Positions 1 through 11,938 are shown, counted from the stretch's first letter. The stretch: 64,000 bases of DNA from Deuterostichococcus epilithicus (GCA_033439295.1 JAVTLE010000014.1:1364001-1428000); one strand, 5' to 3'. Numbers and translations: made by a program. Notes: generated by a model not told the origin, from the sequence alone.

Positions 1-2
1 AG

Positions 3-3000
3 TCGCCTGCAGCCTACTCGTGGCGCAATAGCGTGCCAGGCGAGTCGCCTGGCACAGCCCGCGCCAGTCGTCGCCACAGGTCGCAGCCATTCTTCATCGG
101 CGTCGCAGGTGCTTCGCCATGCGGCAGTCACTGCAAAGACGCTGTTATGACACGTTTTCTTGATGTGAGAAACATGCTGCTACCCTGTGTAAATGGCTGG
201 TTCAAATGCGCACGCGAAAGACAACGGGGCTGAAGGACTCTTTGCAAACCTCTGCAGGCGGCACGGCGAGCGGCAAGACGACAGTGTGCGACCTTGTCAA
301 GCAGCGGCTCAACGACCAGTGCGTGGTCATGCTGTCGCAAGACTCCTTCTACAGGGGCCTTACGCCGGAGGAGCTGCAGAATGTGGCGGGTGAGCCACTG
401 CGAATCGTGTGAAGCAGCGTCTGCCAGCAAATGATCTGTGCGCTTTCGCAGCTGCAACCTGACCAGCAGGCTGACATGAGCATTGCTGTGCAGAGTACGA
501 CTTCGACAGCCCCAACGCCTTCGACCACGAGGCCCTCCAACAGTGCATGCTGGACCTCAGGGTGCGCCTCACCTGCTCTCCACTCAGATGATGTCCAGAT
601 GCGAGACATCTGGCATTCCTGTCGGCGCCAGCGGCACTGCACCGGTTCATGCACCGCCGCATCACCCGCTGCAGGGTTGGCCAGCCGCAGCAGCGGCAGC
701 AAGATAGCATGCTAGAACCCTGCTCCGCGGACAAGCTGACCGCGTGTCACGCACCCAACACAAGCAGACCGCGAAGGAATGCTTTGCGGGCAGGCCGGCG
801 GGTGGGCGGGCGGGACTCATGCTCGCTGAAACAATCTGTGCGCACCCGCCGCCGAGCAGGCGACGAAGGTGGCGGAGTACGACTTCGTGAGCCACCAGCG
901 GTCCTCGTGCATGAGGCCTGTGCTGAACCGAGGGTTTGTGTGCAACCGCCACAGGCCATGAAGGTGGTGGAGGTGCCGGAGTACGACTTCGTGAGCCACC
1001 AGCGGTCGGCGCGCACGCACCGGGTGGAGCCCGCGGATGTGGTCATCATTGAGGGCATCCTGGTGCTGCACGAGCCCGCTGTGTGCTCCATGCTCAACAT
1101 GAAGATCTTCGTCGACACCGACGACGACGTCCGGCTCGCCCGCCGGTGCGCCCTGCGCCCTGGCTTGCGCCTCTAGACTTCGTGGGTCTGGTTCTCGAGT
1201 CGACACCGATGACGGTGTTTGGCTCGCCAGTGCGACTCTGTTTGCGGGCATCGTGTCCCTCGGTCTTGTGCTGAAACGACGACGTCCGGCTCGCCTGCCG
1301 CTGCGTGCCTTTGCCTCCCGCGTGCCTACCCGTATGCATGGCCGTCTGGGCCTGATCCACTGGCCTCGACGCAACCCTGCGTCAACTAATTTCGCCACCA
1401 CGAATCTGACATTCACGCAGCTGCGGCAAATGCAGCAGCTTGCTAAGAGTTGTGCACGCTTGACATGTTGTGCCTATTCTGTCGCAACCTGTACAGTCTT
1501 GAACTGTGGAACCTTTGCATCCATCTTCCAGAGGCATCTCGCAACCGCCAGAAAAGCGACCGCTACCCAATGGCATCGGCCTGTACACTTGCAGGATACA
1601 GCGCGACATCGTTGACCGTGGGCGCGACGTTGCAGGCGTCATCCAGCAATACACGAAGTTTGTGAAGCCCGCCTTCGACACCTTTGTCGCCCCCAGCCGC
1701 AAGCATGCGGACGTCATTGTGCCCTGGGCCAGGTGCGGCTGCAGTCCTCTGCTCGGCTGCCCAGCGCTGCAGCCCGTCGCTCTGGCCGCCTGGCTGCAGG
1801 GGCAGAGTTGATGTGTGTGACTGAAACGGCTGACTGAGCCTTGAGTGCATGCACATCTCTTTCAGCGTGACTATGCCACACTTTGGAGTGCTACTGCGCA
1901 AGACAGCATCCGCGCTTGCCATTTGCCGCTCTGTTCAATTGCGCAGGGAAGAGGCGAACGTGGTGGCAATTGATCTCATCACCGAGCACATACGCATGAA
2001 GGTGCCTTCGACATCTCCCTGCTGGTGACCCTGCCTTATTTGAAAAGGCGCTGAGAGGCGGTGTCAGCATCGTAAGCATGATGATATGCTCCTGCCACCC
2101 GCAAGTCATTCGGCCTATCGCGTCCACCCTCAGGATGAACACTTCCACTGCACTCGATTCACGCCTGTGGGTCTGCTACTGCAGCTGCAGCAGCACGACC
2201 TGCGGCGTATCTTCCACAACCTCCAGGTCATCCCCAGCAACTTCCAGATCCGAGGGATGCACACCATCATCCGGGACCACACCACCGCGACGCCCGACTT
2301 TGTGTTCTACGCCGACCGCCTGCTGCGCCTGGTGCGCCGGTTCAAGGTCTTGCTTTTGCTTTGCCGCAAAACCCACTTTGCAGGTCACGGCCGGCTCCAG
2401 ATCGACGTCCTCCGGTCAGTGTCCCAAGCATCCTGCCGACCGCAACGCTTCGGCACCGGCAGACACGTCATTGCGTGCAATTTTAGGCTGGCTGCAATGC
2501 CTCTTCCGCAGTGACCTGCCGTTGACTGATTCATGCCACATTCACCCCGAAAGGTGGTGGAGGCGGGGCTTGGGCATCTGCCCTTCACGGAGCGGACGGT
2601 GGTGACTCCCACAGGGCGGCAGTACGTGGGCGTCGACTTTGCCAAGAAGCTGTGCGGCGTGTCCATCATCCGCAGCGGCGAGAGCATGGAGAACGCACTG
2701 CGCGCCTGCTGCAAGGGCATCAAGATCGGCAAGATCCTGGTGCACAGGTGCGCGCAAAAATCTAGTGCCTCAGTTTTCAACAGCTGGTGGGCACCCGCCA
2801 GCCAATGGCGCTCGCTTGGCGCTGTGGCGGATGGGGTGCCGCCCGGCACCGGATCCCCTGCAGTCCTGCACCTGATGCTGGAACCTGCCTGATTGGGAGC
2901 AACGTTGAACGTTACTCGTCGGAGCAAGGCTCGCTTCCAGCTGCCGCCTGGAGCAGGCGGCGACCCAGGCACACACCTTGGCGCTGGTCTGCACCCCGAT

Positions 3001-3566
3001 GCATACTGTGGCAACTGCACTGGAAAGGGACATGGTGAGCAATGCTGCTACAGGGTAGGCGATGCAGCGGTAGAGCAGGCGCTGGTGTACGAGAAGCTGC
3101 CGCGCGACATCGCGGAGCGCCACGTACTGCTTCTGGACCCCATGCTTGGCTGCGGCTCCTCCGCGGTCAAGGCCATCGAGGTGTTGGGCAATTCCCACAG
3201 CTTGATACTGTCTGGTGCAGTATGCGCGCACCGCTGCTTCTGGGTGCCGCAGGCGCGCCGGCGTGGTGCATCGAGTCGGTCATGCTGTGCGGCGTGCGCT
3301 GCAAAACCTCAGGGCTTCCACATGCTGGAGATCACTCCTATTGAAAGCTCTCGCCGGCCTGCACGTAGGTGCTGCTGGAGAAGGGGGTGGAGGAGTGCAA
3401 GATATTCTTCCTCACGCTGATCGCGGCGCCGGAGGGGCTGACCAACATCTGCCGCCGATTCCCCAAGGTCACCGTGGTCACCTCAGAGATTGACGAGGGG
3501 GTGGGCCCGGGGTACCAGGTAGTGCCGGGCTGCGGCGGTTTTGGCGATCGCTACTTCTGCGACTGA
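3..3566 (+). CDS. UKL: Uridine-cytidine kinase fused to uracil phosphoribosyltransferase (5' partial)
   Basis: Pyrimidine salvage enzyme: the N-terminal half phosphorylates uridine/cytidine, the C-terminal half resembles UPRT (uracil + PRPP to UMP). Exons fitted by phase: 3-108, 258-389, 494-561, 955-1145, 1595-1732, 1947-2001, 2185-2331, 2554-2747, 3054-3180, 3369-3566; stop TGA at 3564. The P-loop GGTASGKTT is split by the first intron (IGVAG|G). It is followed by QDSFYR, EYDFDSPNAFDH, VEVPEYDF and VIIEGIL, all kinase landmarks. The UPRT half shows TPTGRQYVGVDF, CGVSIIRSGESMENALR, KIGKIL, LLLDPMLGCGSSA and TSEID, ending in FGDRYF. About 451 residues are visible, close to the plant UKL length. 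The reading frame is open to the left edge without an ATG, so the start lies outside. Plant UKL proteins are known to have this fusion, but the UPRT activity of such fusions is disputed, so that function is inferred. Introns 3 and 4 hold partial exon copies. Confidence 0.93.
864..903 (+). repeat. Partial copy of uridine kinase exon 4 inside intron 3
   Basis: About 29 identical bases (gagtacgacttcgtgagcca plus nine more) repeat the start of the real exon at 955-1145 some 95 bases later. The copy follows an AG and is open in the phase set by exon 3, but lacks the GTGCCG that precedes the segment in the true exon and has no convincing donor. Confidence 0.85.
1183..1315 (+). repeat. Two degenerate copies of the end of uridine kinase exon 4 inside intron 4
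   Basis: The exon end at 1112-1145 (gtcgacaccgacgacgacgt then ccggctcgcccgccg) recurs imperfectly at about 1197-1236 (gtcgacaccgatgacggtgt) and again at 1270-1312 (acgacgacgtccggctcgcc). Both lie just downstream of the real donor at 1146. Confidence 0.75.
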
Positions 3567-3938
3567 GCGGCAGCGCTTTTATACGAGCATGTATATTGAG
3601 ATTTTTGCACGTTGTGGTCGTGTACTTCTAGCAGCGGCATCTTGTGCACTAGTGTTGCGAGTGGCAGGCAAGTGTTTGTTGAGCAGAAACAGCAACAGCT
3701 AACATGCCGGCCTGTATAAAGTTCCTTCATATCTGAGCAGTAAGTACTGGGTCGCTTCCAAGTACTGGGCGCGAAGGTGATTCGATGTCTGTGCCACCTC
3801 TCAGGCTCACTGAAGATGCTTGCGACGTGCAACAACGCAAAAGAAAGTTTCGCACGTCGCATCGCTTGCGCGCTCGTGCTCACACCGCAGCGGTTGTGAT
3901 GGTGTGCCGATCGTAGGTGAAGTTCGACTCGCGAGAGC
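3567..3938. other. Intergenic, 3' region of uridine kinase and promoter side of next gene
   Basis: No coding signal that I trust on either strand. The stretch is less GC-rich than the flanking exons. Confidence 0.5.
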
Positions 3939-6900
3939 ATGACAGCCTACGCATGGCATGCTGCTCTCCTGCCACTGCTGTTCTTCGCTGTGGCCTGCCC
4001 TGTTGCAGGACATGCGTCCCGGATCGGGCCCAACCTTGCTGAGTTGCCAGCTAGCATCCCGTTGTTGCAGCGAGGTGCCCACCGTCATCTACAGCAGAAA
4101 GGTACCTAAGATTGCAGTGCTGCTGTCGCAGTTCTCAGTCCAGACATGCCGTGGAAGACGGTTTGTAGTGCTGCCAGGCCGTTGTGCAATGGCTAATCTT
4201 CTGAGCTCTGTATGCGCCCGCACATGCAGATGAAGTGCCCGTCAAGGGGCTCGACGTGGCCAAAACCTCTGCATATTCCGGTAGCTCTGGCCGCAACAAG
4301 TTTGAGAAGGTCGTCGCGAATGCCGCAACAGCCGCTGGCGACAGCGCTCGAGCAGGCAGCAGTGGCTCCGCTGCGGGCAGCACGGCAGCAGCGGCCGAAG
4401 ACGAGGAGGACGACTATGATCCAGACGGTTTCTCGGAAGCAGCGGACGTCACCGACACAGCAGGAGGCAGCAGCAAGCTCCGCACGAAAGCTGATGCGAA
4501 GCCAGCAAAGGGTCAATCGTCCGCAGCAGGTGCAGCAAGCGGCGGCGCTGTGCCAGATCAGGCATCCGTCGCCATGCCCAATGCCGCTCGCGATATGGCC
4601 AGCAGTGCAGCAGGCGGCACAGCAGCTGCCGGCGGAGATGGCGAGTCAGACCCTGATGCGGACTTCGACTGGGGCGACGGAGTTGATGAAGACGAGCCGG
4701 AGGGCGGCAGCGGAAGCAGCAGCGGGAAGACCGGCAAGGACGCCAGCAGCAAAAGCGGCACCGCTGCCGAGGCGGCCACAGTGGCAAAGCCGGTCAAGGG
4801 AGCCAAGGCGAGCGGTGCTGCAGCTAGAGGTGAGCAATGTGAAGGAATGCTGCTGTCGCTGGCAAGGCGGGTGCAGAGCAGATAGATGGGAGCGGCTGAC
4901 GCCAAGCGGCTGTAACTATCAAGGTTTCGATCCATATGTGTTGCCAGAAGCGGCTTGATGCCATGTGCAGGCGATGATCTGGACGCTGACATCGACTATG
5001 TAGCAAGCGAGGCATCGATTTCAAAGGCGGCTCCTGGGAAGGCCACAAAGCCGTGCAAGGGTGCGCTCACGCCGGCTTCCCTTCTGGTAGGGTCGTTGCA
5101 TCGCACCTGGACCCCGCCCTGCATGTCATGAACCCCAACCCGCATGTGTCATCCTACCTGACCCGTTACAGAGCGCCCGGTCCCCTGCACGCAGGCGCAC
5201 GCTGCAAAAACAGGCGACCCGCCAAGGGCGGCGGCGGCGGCGCCAAGGCCGGCGGCAAGCGGGCGGCAGGCACGGGCGCTGCCGCGGGCCGGCAGAGGGA
5301 GGCGAAGCCGGGCGGCAGTGGCGTCGCGGCCAAGGAGGAGGTGCAGGACGAGCAGTACTCGCTCGACATGGACGGGGAGGAGACGGACGCGGACACCATG
5401 GCGGAGATCCGGGTGCGGCTCCGTGCTTTGGCCCCGCTCGAGAAGCCCTGCGCGGGGGCTGGCCGCTCTGGGCTCAGGCGGCTGTCTGGGCAGCCCCGCT
5501 GCGCAGGAGGGGCCGAGGTCATTGCGAGCCACGAGATCCTGGTCGCTTCGAACTCCCTGCCGACGCCAGGGGGACAAGATGTCCCCAGTGGGCGCGGGCA
5601 TGCGGAGGGACAGTGACACTATGCTAGCATGTGCCCCGCGCTTGTCATGCATCGGGCGAGGCTGTACTGCGGTCTGCTGTGCTCGGCCGGGCGCTGCACA
5701 ACAGTTGCAAAGCGCCTGCAATCGAGCTGCTCAACAAAGCCTCCTGTTGTCTGGAGCACTACCGCAGACGCAGGCATCGATGGTTTCGCGCGCAGGCGGC
5801 GGCCCTGGCGGACGAGCGGAAGGCGGAGAAGGAGTTTGCGAAGCAGCAGGCCGCGAAGGAGGCGGCGCGCAAGCGCACCAAGGACGCCGCCGGCGGCGGC
5901 AGCGCCGGCGGCGGCAAGCGCCAGGACCCGGACGACGAGGAGGACGGAGTGGTGGACGATGAGGTGATGCAGTGCACTTTGTGGTGGTCAACCCGACAAC
6001 TGCAGCCGAGCAGGCAGCTGCTCAACTAGACCAAGCACGCTCGGGGGCAGCATGCATGGCGGGCAGAGGCCATCGCTCTCCGATGACGGCTCGACGCCCC
6101 GCCCTCCAGCGCCGCCCAGCCCAGCCTGTGCATCAGCTCTGACTGCCATCTGGGTGGGCGGCGGCGCGGCGGTGACGGTGGCAGCTGCCGGCGGCTCCAT
6201 GCCAGCTGCACACACAAGGAGCATCTGAACGCTGCCGCTGAAGCCGGCGGCTGGGACCCCCCTCCCCCCGGGTGCCCAACCCCTTTNTGTGTTTCTCATT
6301 TCGCGACTCAGTTCGGGCATTACCACTCTTGCAGACGGACGAGCTGGATCTGCAGCTGCTGCAGGAGGCGGCGGAAGAGGACGTCAAGAAGAAGCAGGCG
6401 GCAGGTGCACGCTGCTGCCTTGCCGGGGTTCCATGCCTGTGTTACTGCAGCTGGGAACTGCCGTACCAATGTTTGTTAGGCGAAGATGGGAGTCGCCCAC
6501 AGTGGCTTCACACCTGTGGTCGCATGCCAATTGGCTTGGTCTGTGGCCCTGTGGGCGCCACGGCACCGGGTAGAGGACACACAATCTTTGCCATTGTGAC
6601 CCCCGTTTGCTGACGAGGCGCAGCGAGTGTCAGAGTGTCCCGTGACGCTGTCCTGCTGACGATGATTGGGCTGACGCGTTGCAGAGGAGGCGTTGGCAGC
6701 GCGAATTGCGAGGAAGCGGGCAATTGCTAAACAGGCTATGGAGGACCAGGCTCGGTGCGTCTCCTGGGCGTGGGCTACACCCAAGATACCTCCCTTTAAC
6801 ATTGTGGACCCAAATCCTATTGCAACTGCTCCCTGCATGCCTGAGGTGTCGCGCATGCGTGGCAAATCCTTGTGCTTTGGTTCGATCAGGTGGGCATCAG

Positions 6901-8359
6901 ACACGCTTCGTGCGGCCAACTCGTGCGTCAGCAGCCTGCCGTGCGTGATGAGCACTCGAGCCCTCCTCACTGAGCGGCCCTCTCGCCTGTGAGCAGCTGC
7001 CGCAGTGGCTCAGATGCGCTCTGGCGTGACGCCCACCGCCAGCAAGCACGTTCCAGTTCCTGCAAGATGCCATCGGTTTATATAATGCCAGCGTTGTTGG
7101 ACCCCCCCCGCCTCTCTCCCCTGTCAGATAGATACGGCCGCCATGCATCTCTCGTCTCGTGCCCCAGCCATGGCGACCTGGCGGACCCCGTCTGCGCCGG
7201 TGTCGTAATCCCCTGCCCGGCTGCCATGCGCCCCGGTCAGCAGCTGTCCCAGCTGTCAGTGCTGTCCCGGGGAAATGGGCAGCGGCTGGGGGCCACCATG
7301 GCGGCAGCGCTGCCTGCGATGCACAGAAAGCACAGAGACGGCCCGTGGTCCCTCCCGAGCCGTGTCTTACGAACCCCCTGTGTCGAGTGTGCACCCTGGA
7401 ACTGCGCAGGGAAAGGCAGGAGGAAGAGGACAAGTCGGCGGCGGAGGCTACGGCGGCGGCGGCGTCGGCGGCTGCAGCGGCTGGCCAGGAGGAGCAGCAG
7501 CAGGGCGCAGCGCCGCCGCCTGGGGACGCCGGCCCGTGGCTGAGCCTGCGGGCGTGGCTGTGGGCGCTGCTGCCCGGCGGCGCCGCTTCTGGAAAGCCGC
7601 CGAGCTCGCTTAGGTGGGCACGGCTTTCGCGACCAGGAACCAGAGGGGTTTTCCTCTATACTTCCGGACACCATCTCTTCGTCGCCTGGAAACATGTCTG
7701 TGCAGACATCATGGACCCGATGCGCCCGCGCACCCTGGAACTTCTCGCAATTGTGCGCAGCGTGACGGGCGTGGCGCTTGGCGGCGGCGCGCTTGCGATG
7801 GCCGCCGTGCTAATGTTCAATAGGGTCGGCGGCGGCGGTGCCAGATACCAACGGTGCGCAGTCACGTTGTTTCGGCTCGAGGGGAGCTCAGTGCAGATCC
7901 GCCCGCTGCGCTGCTGCAGGGCCATGTGACCCTCGTGCTGCTTTGTGGCACTCATTTATCGCATTGCGCCACACTGCTTCAGTCCGCCGGCGAAGCTTGG
8001 CGGTCTGCAGCTGCCCAGCCGCAGGGCCAAGCGATCAAAGCGGCTGTTGGGCCTGCCTCCACGCTGGCAGAGTCTTGTGGCTGTCACATCAGCTGGAGCG
8101 CGTCCGGTGGGTTGATGGGCTGCGCCACACCTGATGGCTGCTCTGGAATCGATGCAGTGTCGGCATGCAAGACAAGGCCTCATCAGCGGCGAAGGGCTTC
8201 AGGGGGCAGCAGGACTTTGGCCGGGGCGCCGGCAGTGGCAGCAGCACCGACGCCATTGGTGCAGCGGCAGAAGGCGCTGCCACCACGCCTCGCGCGCCAG
8301 CAGCCTCACCAACACAACGCAGGAGTCAGACCGGCGGCAAGTGGGATAGCGACTGGTAG
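3939..8359 (+). CDS. Predicted type I membrane protein, acidic, coiled-coil, tail ending W-D-S-D-W
   Basis: Family not recognised. Exons by phase: 3939-4101, 4230-4829, 4971-5060, 5195-5412, 5796-5963, 6335-6404, 6685-6754, 7410-7853, 8158-8359, about 674 residues. The first exon begins with a clear signal peptide (MTAYAWHAALLPLLFFAVAC, then PVAGHA). A long Ala/Gly/Ser and Asp/Glu-rich region follows (EDEEDDYDPDGF; DPDADFDWGDGVDEDEPE). Next come charged heptad-like stretches (ADERKAEKEFAKQQAAKEA; EEALAARIARKRAIAKQAME; RERQEEEDK), then one strong transmembrane span (LELLAIVRSVTGVALGGG and ALAMAAVLMF, about 7720-7820). The tail is short, basic and Ser-rich and ends KWDSDW. All exon phases close, and the intron at 7854 uses the GTGCGC donor common here. 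A TGTAA, the usual green-algal poly(A) signal, lies at about 8449. Topology suggests the acidic part is lumenal and the tail cytosolic (inference). Assignment of the last two exons is less certain than the rest. Confidence 0.68.
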
Positions 8360-9048
8360 GAACGGCTGGAGTTTCCGTAGCTGGCCAATAAATGACTCGA
8401 ATGTTTCGAGAGTGATGATGACATGATGCGCGAGACTTTGGCATTTCTGTAAGTCGGGCACTGTGAAGAAGTTGGGTCTCAAAACGGATCGGAAGTCCAA
8501 CACAGTTTAAGCAGTGCTTGCAGAGACAAGGTTGGCGGAAATTTGCAAAACTGACATTTGCAAAATCAAGCTGCTGGTCTACTGGAGTTCCTGGCTCGAC
8601 TCGCCCGGCGGTGCATAACAGACGAAAATTGATGTTGAAGCACCAGTGCTCCTGCATTCGGCCACTTTCATGGCGGCGGACCCTCAAAACTGCATGGCCA
8701 ACTACTTTCCAAACCTGACGACAGACTGCGCCAAAAGGCGGCCGTCTATCGAAAGAACTTTTGCACTCTCAGCGCTGACCCCGCAAAGCCTATGAAATCC
8801 CGGAATCCCAGTCAAATCAAGGGGTGGCTAAGGATTGGGCATAAAAGCGCCAACCCTGCGTCGTGCGCTGACTGCTGTGAGGCTTCAAAGCGATAGGCCT
8901 GCCAGGCTGCCGTCGTCACCATCGTCGTCTGATTCGACCGTGACGCGCACCACTTCGCCTGCACACACAGATACGCAAATCGGCCACTGCATGCGCAGCG
9001 CAACTGGAAGCCTAGCAGACGTGCTGGAGATCGACCGCCGGCCACGGC
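8360..9048. other. Intergenic stretch
   Basis: Contains the likely poly(A) signal of the preceding gene near 8449. I see no further gene; open frames here lack codon-pattern or family support. Confidence 0.5.
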
Positions 9049-9411
9049 ATGGCAGGCCTCGCACTTTGGGGTCAAATCTTCAAGCGCTCACCTGGGCGCA
9101 TGTGGGTAAAGAGCCACCGACCGGCCGGCGTAACCGGCGCGCCGGGCACCGCAATGGGCTCTGGCGCGTGGGGCGATGCCTGCGAAGACCCCGAGTCGCT
9201 GGTGCAGTCCCTCAGGGTAGTTGCCACCACGGGGGTCGACTGGCTACGCATGTTGCGGGGCGGTGTGGCCGCATGCTGCCGCGGGTACTGCACCGGCCAG
9301 CCGCCCGTGGCAGAGGCACTGGCTGGTGTCCGCTCCGCAGCGGCTGCCTACAGAGCGCATCAGCGGCATGTTGAGAGGGATGGGCGGCAGAGAAAAGTGA
9401 TTTGCAATTGA
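9049..9411 (+). CDS. Hypothetical 120-residue protein, intronless
   Basis: A single ATG-to-stop frame: starts MAGLALWGQIFKRSPG, has an acidic patch (GDACEDPESLVQSLRVV), then WLRMLRGGVAACCRGYC and a basic end. No family recognised. It is the longest ATG-started frame on this strand in a stretch with no other candidate, and its third positions are GC-rich like the real exons nearby. With no introns in an intron-dense region it could be a spurious frame. It faces the ORF at 9434-10300. Confidence 0.35.
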   Translation: MAGLALWGQIFKRSPGRMWVKSHRPAGVTGAPGTAMGSGAWGDACEDPESLVQSLRVVATTGVDWLRMLRGGVAACCRGYCTGQPPVAEALAGVRSAAAAYRAHQRHVERDGRQRKVICN

Positions 9412-9433
9412 GGATATGGCTGGTGAGGGGCGG

Positions 9434-10300
9434 CTACATTTTAAGTAACGCAGCTAGCGCAGCACACGCCACACGGGGCGCATCAGGACAGTGCCCAGGA
9501 CATAGCTGCGTTGGATGCCAACAAACCTGTAGGCAGCTGCGATTCTGTGGTGGCGGCATGCTATTGCTGCGGCCCTGCTCCCCCAGACCGGTTGCCAGGG
9601 CGGCCGCCGCCGGCTGCTGCTCCTCCCCCAGCCCCCGCATGGTGAGCTTCGCCAGCTCTGCCGACAGCGCGCTGCGCATGATGAAGCGTCGCTGCAACAG
9701 CTGCGGCGCGTCATCCCGCGGCAGCGCCCGACAGGCCTGCCGCTGCAGCCGGCCTGCCTGACGGTCGGCGGACGTCCGGCGGCCGCCGGACGGCAGGGGG
9801 CACATCTGCGGGCTGGTGCCGGCCGACGAGCTTTCTTGCCCCTCGCCGCCACGGAGCTGCTGCGACAGCAGGGAGGTGCGCCCTGAGCTGCCAGCGCTAC
9901 TGCCGGAGTTGGTCGGCGAGGCCCGCAGCGTCCTGCCAAGGGCGGCATGCCTCGCAGGGCTGTGCAGCGGCGGCGCCTGCCGCCTCGACCCGCGGGCAGC
10001 TGCGGTGGAGGCTGTCGCTGCTCGTTGGGAGATGTGCAGGGCCACGCTGCTGCCTTCGGCCGCTTGAATAACCAGGGCGACGTCATCTATATTTGCGCCC
10101 GCCTGTTCACCGGGCTCCGGCATTTCGACGGCACCAGCGGAGGTCCGGCGCCACGTGATGACGTCGGGTGCCGGTATGTGCCGAGGTTCTATGTCGTCGC
10201 TGGCTTGTCGGGGCTGCAGGGGCCGCCGCCCTGGCTCCTGCTGTGGGCAGCATGGCGGCACCGGGCTGCCTATCCGCGCCTGCCTGCTGCTATCCGCCAT
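9434..10300 (-). CDS. Hypothetical 288-residue Ala/Ser/Arg-rich protein, intronless
   Basis: Uninterrupted ATG-started frame of 289 codons, one of the longest open frames in the window. Start MADSSRQARIGSPVPP; contains NIDDVALVIQAAEGSSVALH (about 90-110) and a Ser-rich low-complexity middle; later RSALSAELAKLTMRGLGEEQ. No recognised domain. The length is unusual for chance, but GC-rich DNA produces long antisense frames, and the plus strand here also has frames of 80-130 codons. Could be a lineage-specific gene or part of a longer spliced one. Confidence 0.4.
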   Translation of the reverse strand: MADSSRQARIGSPVPPCCPQQEPGRRPLQPRQASDDIEPRHIPAPDVITWRRTSAGAVEMPEPGEQAGANIDDVALVIQAAEGSSVALHISQRAATASTAAARGSRRQAPPLHSPARHAALGRTLRASPTNSGSSAGSSGRTSLLSQQLRGGEGQESSSAGTSPQMCPLPSGGRRTSADRQAGRLQRQACRALPRDDAPQLLQRRFIMRSALSAELAKLTMRGLGEEQQPAAAALATGLGEQGRSNSMPPPQNRSCLQVCWHPTQLCPGHCPDAPRVACAALAALLKM

Positions 10301-11938
10301 GCGTCTTCAAAAGACCTTATACTTAGCTGAAAGCTGGCCCTGGGCATGGAGCCGCGCTGGCTGGTTTCGAGGCGGCGTGCCTTGCCGCACACGCGGCGGT
10401 GGTGGCAGACTGCTCGACCCCGCCACTGCCACGGTCGCTCCCAGACGCCGACCACCTGCAGTGGTTGCATGTGAGGCGTTGGCGATGATCGAGCTGAAAG
10501 CGTAATTCGTTGAGATTATCAGCGCGCATCAGTCGGCTGGCGACCCCGAGCAAGGTACGGTCGATGTCAGTGTGACGACGACAATGTGCGGGGGCGGCTG
10601 AGCAGGCAAGAGTCTCTCTGATAAGCTCAAAATATGAGATGCTGTATTATTGATGTGCATGCTTCTTGCGTGTGCACAGACTAATTCACGACAAAAACGT
10701 CCGCGTCAGCCGCTGGAGTGTCACCGGACGCAAGAGTTTGTGTTCATTTGACCCACCTGTGTCTATGTAGGACTGTTCCAACTTGCGACAGCTTCGTCGC
10801 CCGCGACGCAGGCGCTGCTGCCGCCGCTGCACTAGTTGGCAGGGGAGGGGGGGAACGGCGGCTAATGAAACGCGTAAGAACACGCGTTTGCGCTGACCGT
10901 CCACGGCACAGTCACGCACACTTCGCGGCACGAGAAACAACACCCTTTCGCTCCTCCTGATGACGCCTTGGCAAAGTCGGAGTGGCCAGAGCAGGCAGGT
11001 GGGTCTCACATGACCCACTGGGTCTCACATGACTCCGATCCACGTGTTACCGTTAAAGTGCACATGTATTCATGTTGATTCAAGCCCTTCGCTTTCCATT
11101 GCTATGGATTGCCAGCTGGCTGGTTGGTTGGAGCACGGAGCGCAGTCTCTGGGTCAGCGTTGCCTTCCTCTTCGTGTTGTGTAGACAAAAAGCGTCGCAT
11201 CTTGAAGCGTGCTCACCTCTAGTGGTGACGTGCCGGCGCGTTGTAGACGAAGCTGCTGCACTCTCGCGAGGCCGCCCGTCCGCGCGTGTTGGAGTCCGTG
11301 CGTGTTGCAGACCCGCCACGCGATCCAGCGGGCAGGCGACTGTCTCTGCAACTGCTGTCTAGAAGGTCTGTCAACCATCTGAAATCCCATGCATCAAGTG
11401 TCTCGGCTCTGGCCAGCCATCCACAGCAAAAGTGCTGTTGCCCTCCACCCTCTCGACTTTTCGGTTTGACATACTGCGAAGCTGCTGTGGCAGCGCCGCT
11501 GTCACGCTAGCATCTGCACGCCAGATCGTGACGGTCTTGCAGGGCAGCGCGAGTGCATGGACCTGACTTGTGCAAAAACAACTGCTGAGCAGTGAGTGAT
11601 CTGCGTGCATGCATGTAAGGGCACCTGGGTGCAGCAATGCAGTGGCCGCGATGCAGTCACCCACGTCTCGATATCATGAGAGATCTCCAGCTTGGTCCAT
11701 TTTCCAAGCCTGAGCGCGGTTCATCGTGAACACACCAACAGGAAGTGCCAGTTGGAGGCGTCGCGGTTGAGGAGGACGGGGCCGCACCCTTCAGTCCACA
11801 AGGCCAGCTGCGCAGGCGATGGGATCGAAATCCAAACGCAGCTCGTGAGTGGCTCCGCAGTCTGGCAAGGCTGCATAGCGCTACTGGCGCACTCGCAGCC
11901 CTGCAGTGCATTGCGGCCTGCCGCGCAGCCTGAGTGAC
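10301..11938. other. 1.6-kb stretch without a convincing gene
   Basis: Several frames of 60-110 codons but none with family motifs or linked splice sites. Contains a short tandem repeat at about 11000-11036 (unit tgggtctcacatgac, twice). The right end must hold the promoter of the methyltransferase-like gene. Confidence 0.4.
11000..11036. repeat. Two-copy tandem repeat, unit about 19 bases
   Basis: tgggtctcacatgac occurs twice head to tail in intergenic DNA. No known role. Confidence 0.6.

Noticed and set aside
6281-6292. Single undetermined base (N) after a C-rich run
   Set aside because: Lies in an intron of the membrane protein gene; an assembly or base-call gap, not biology.
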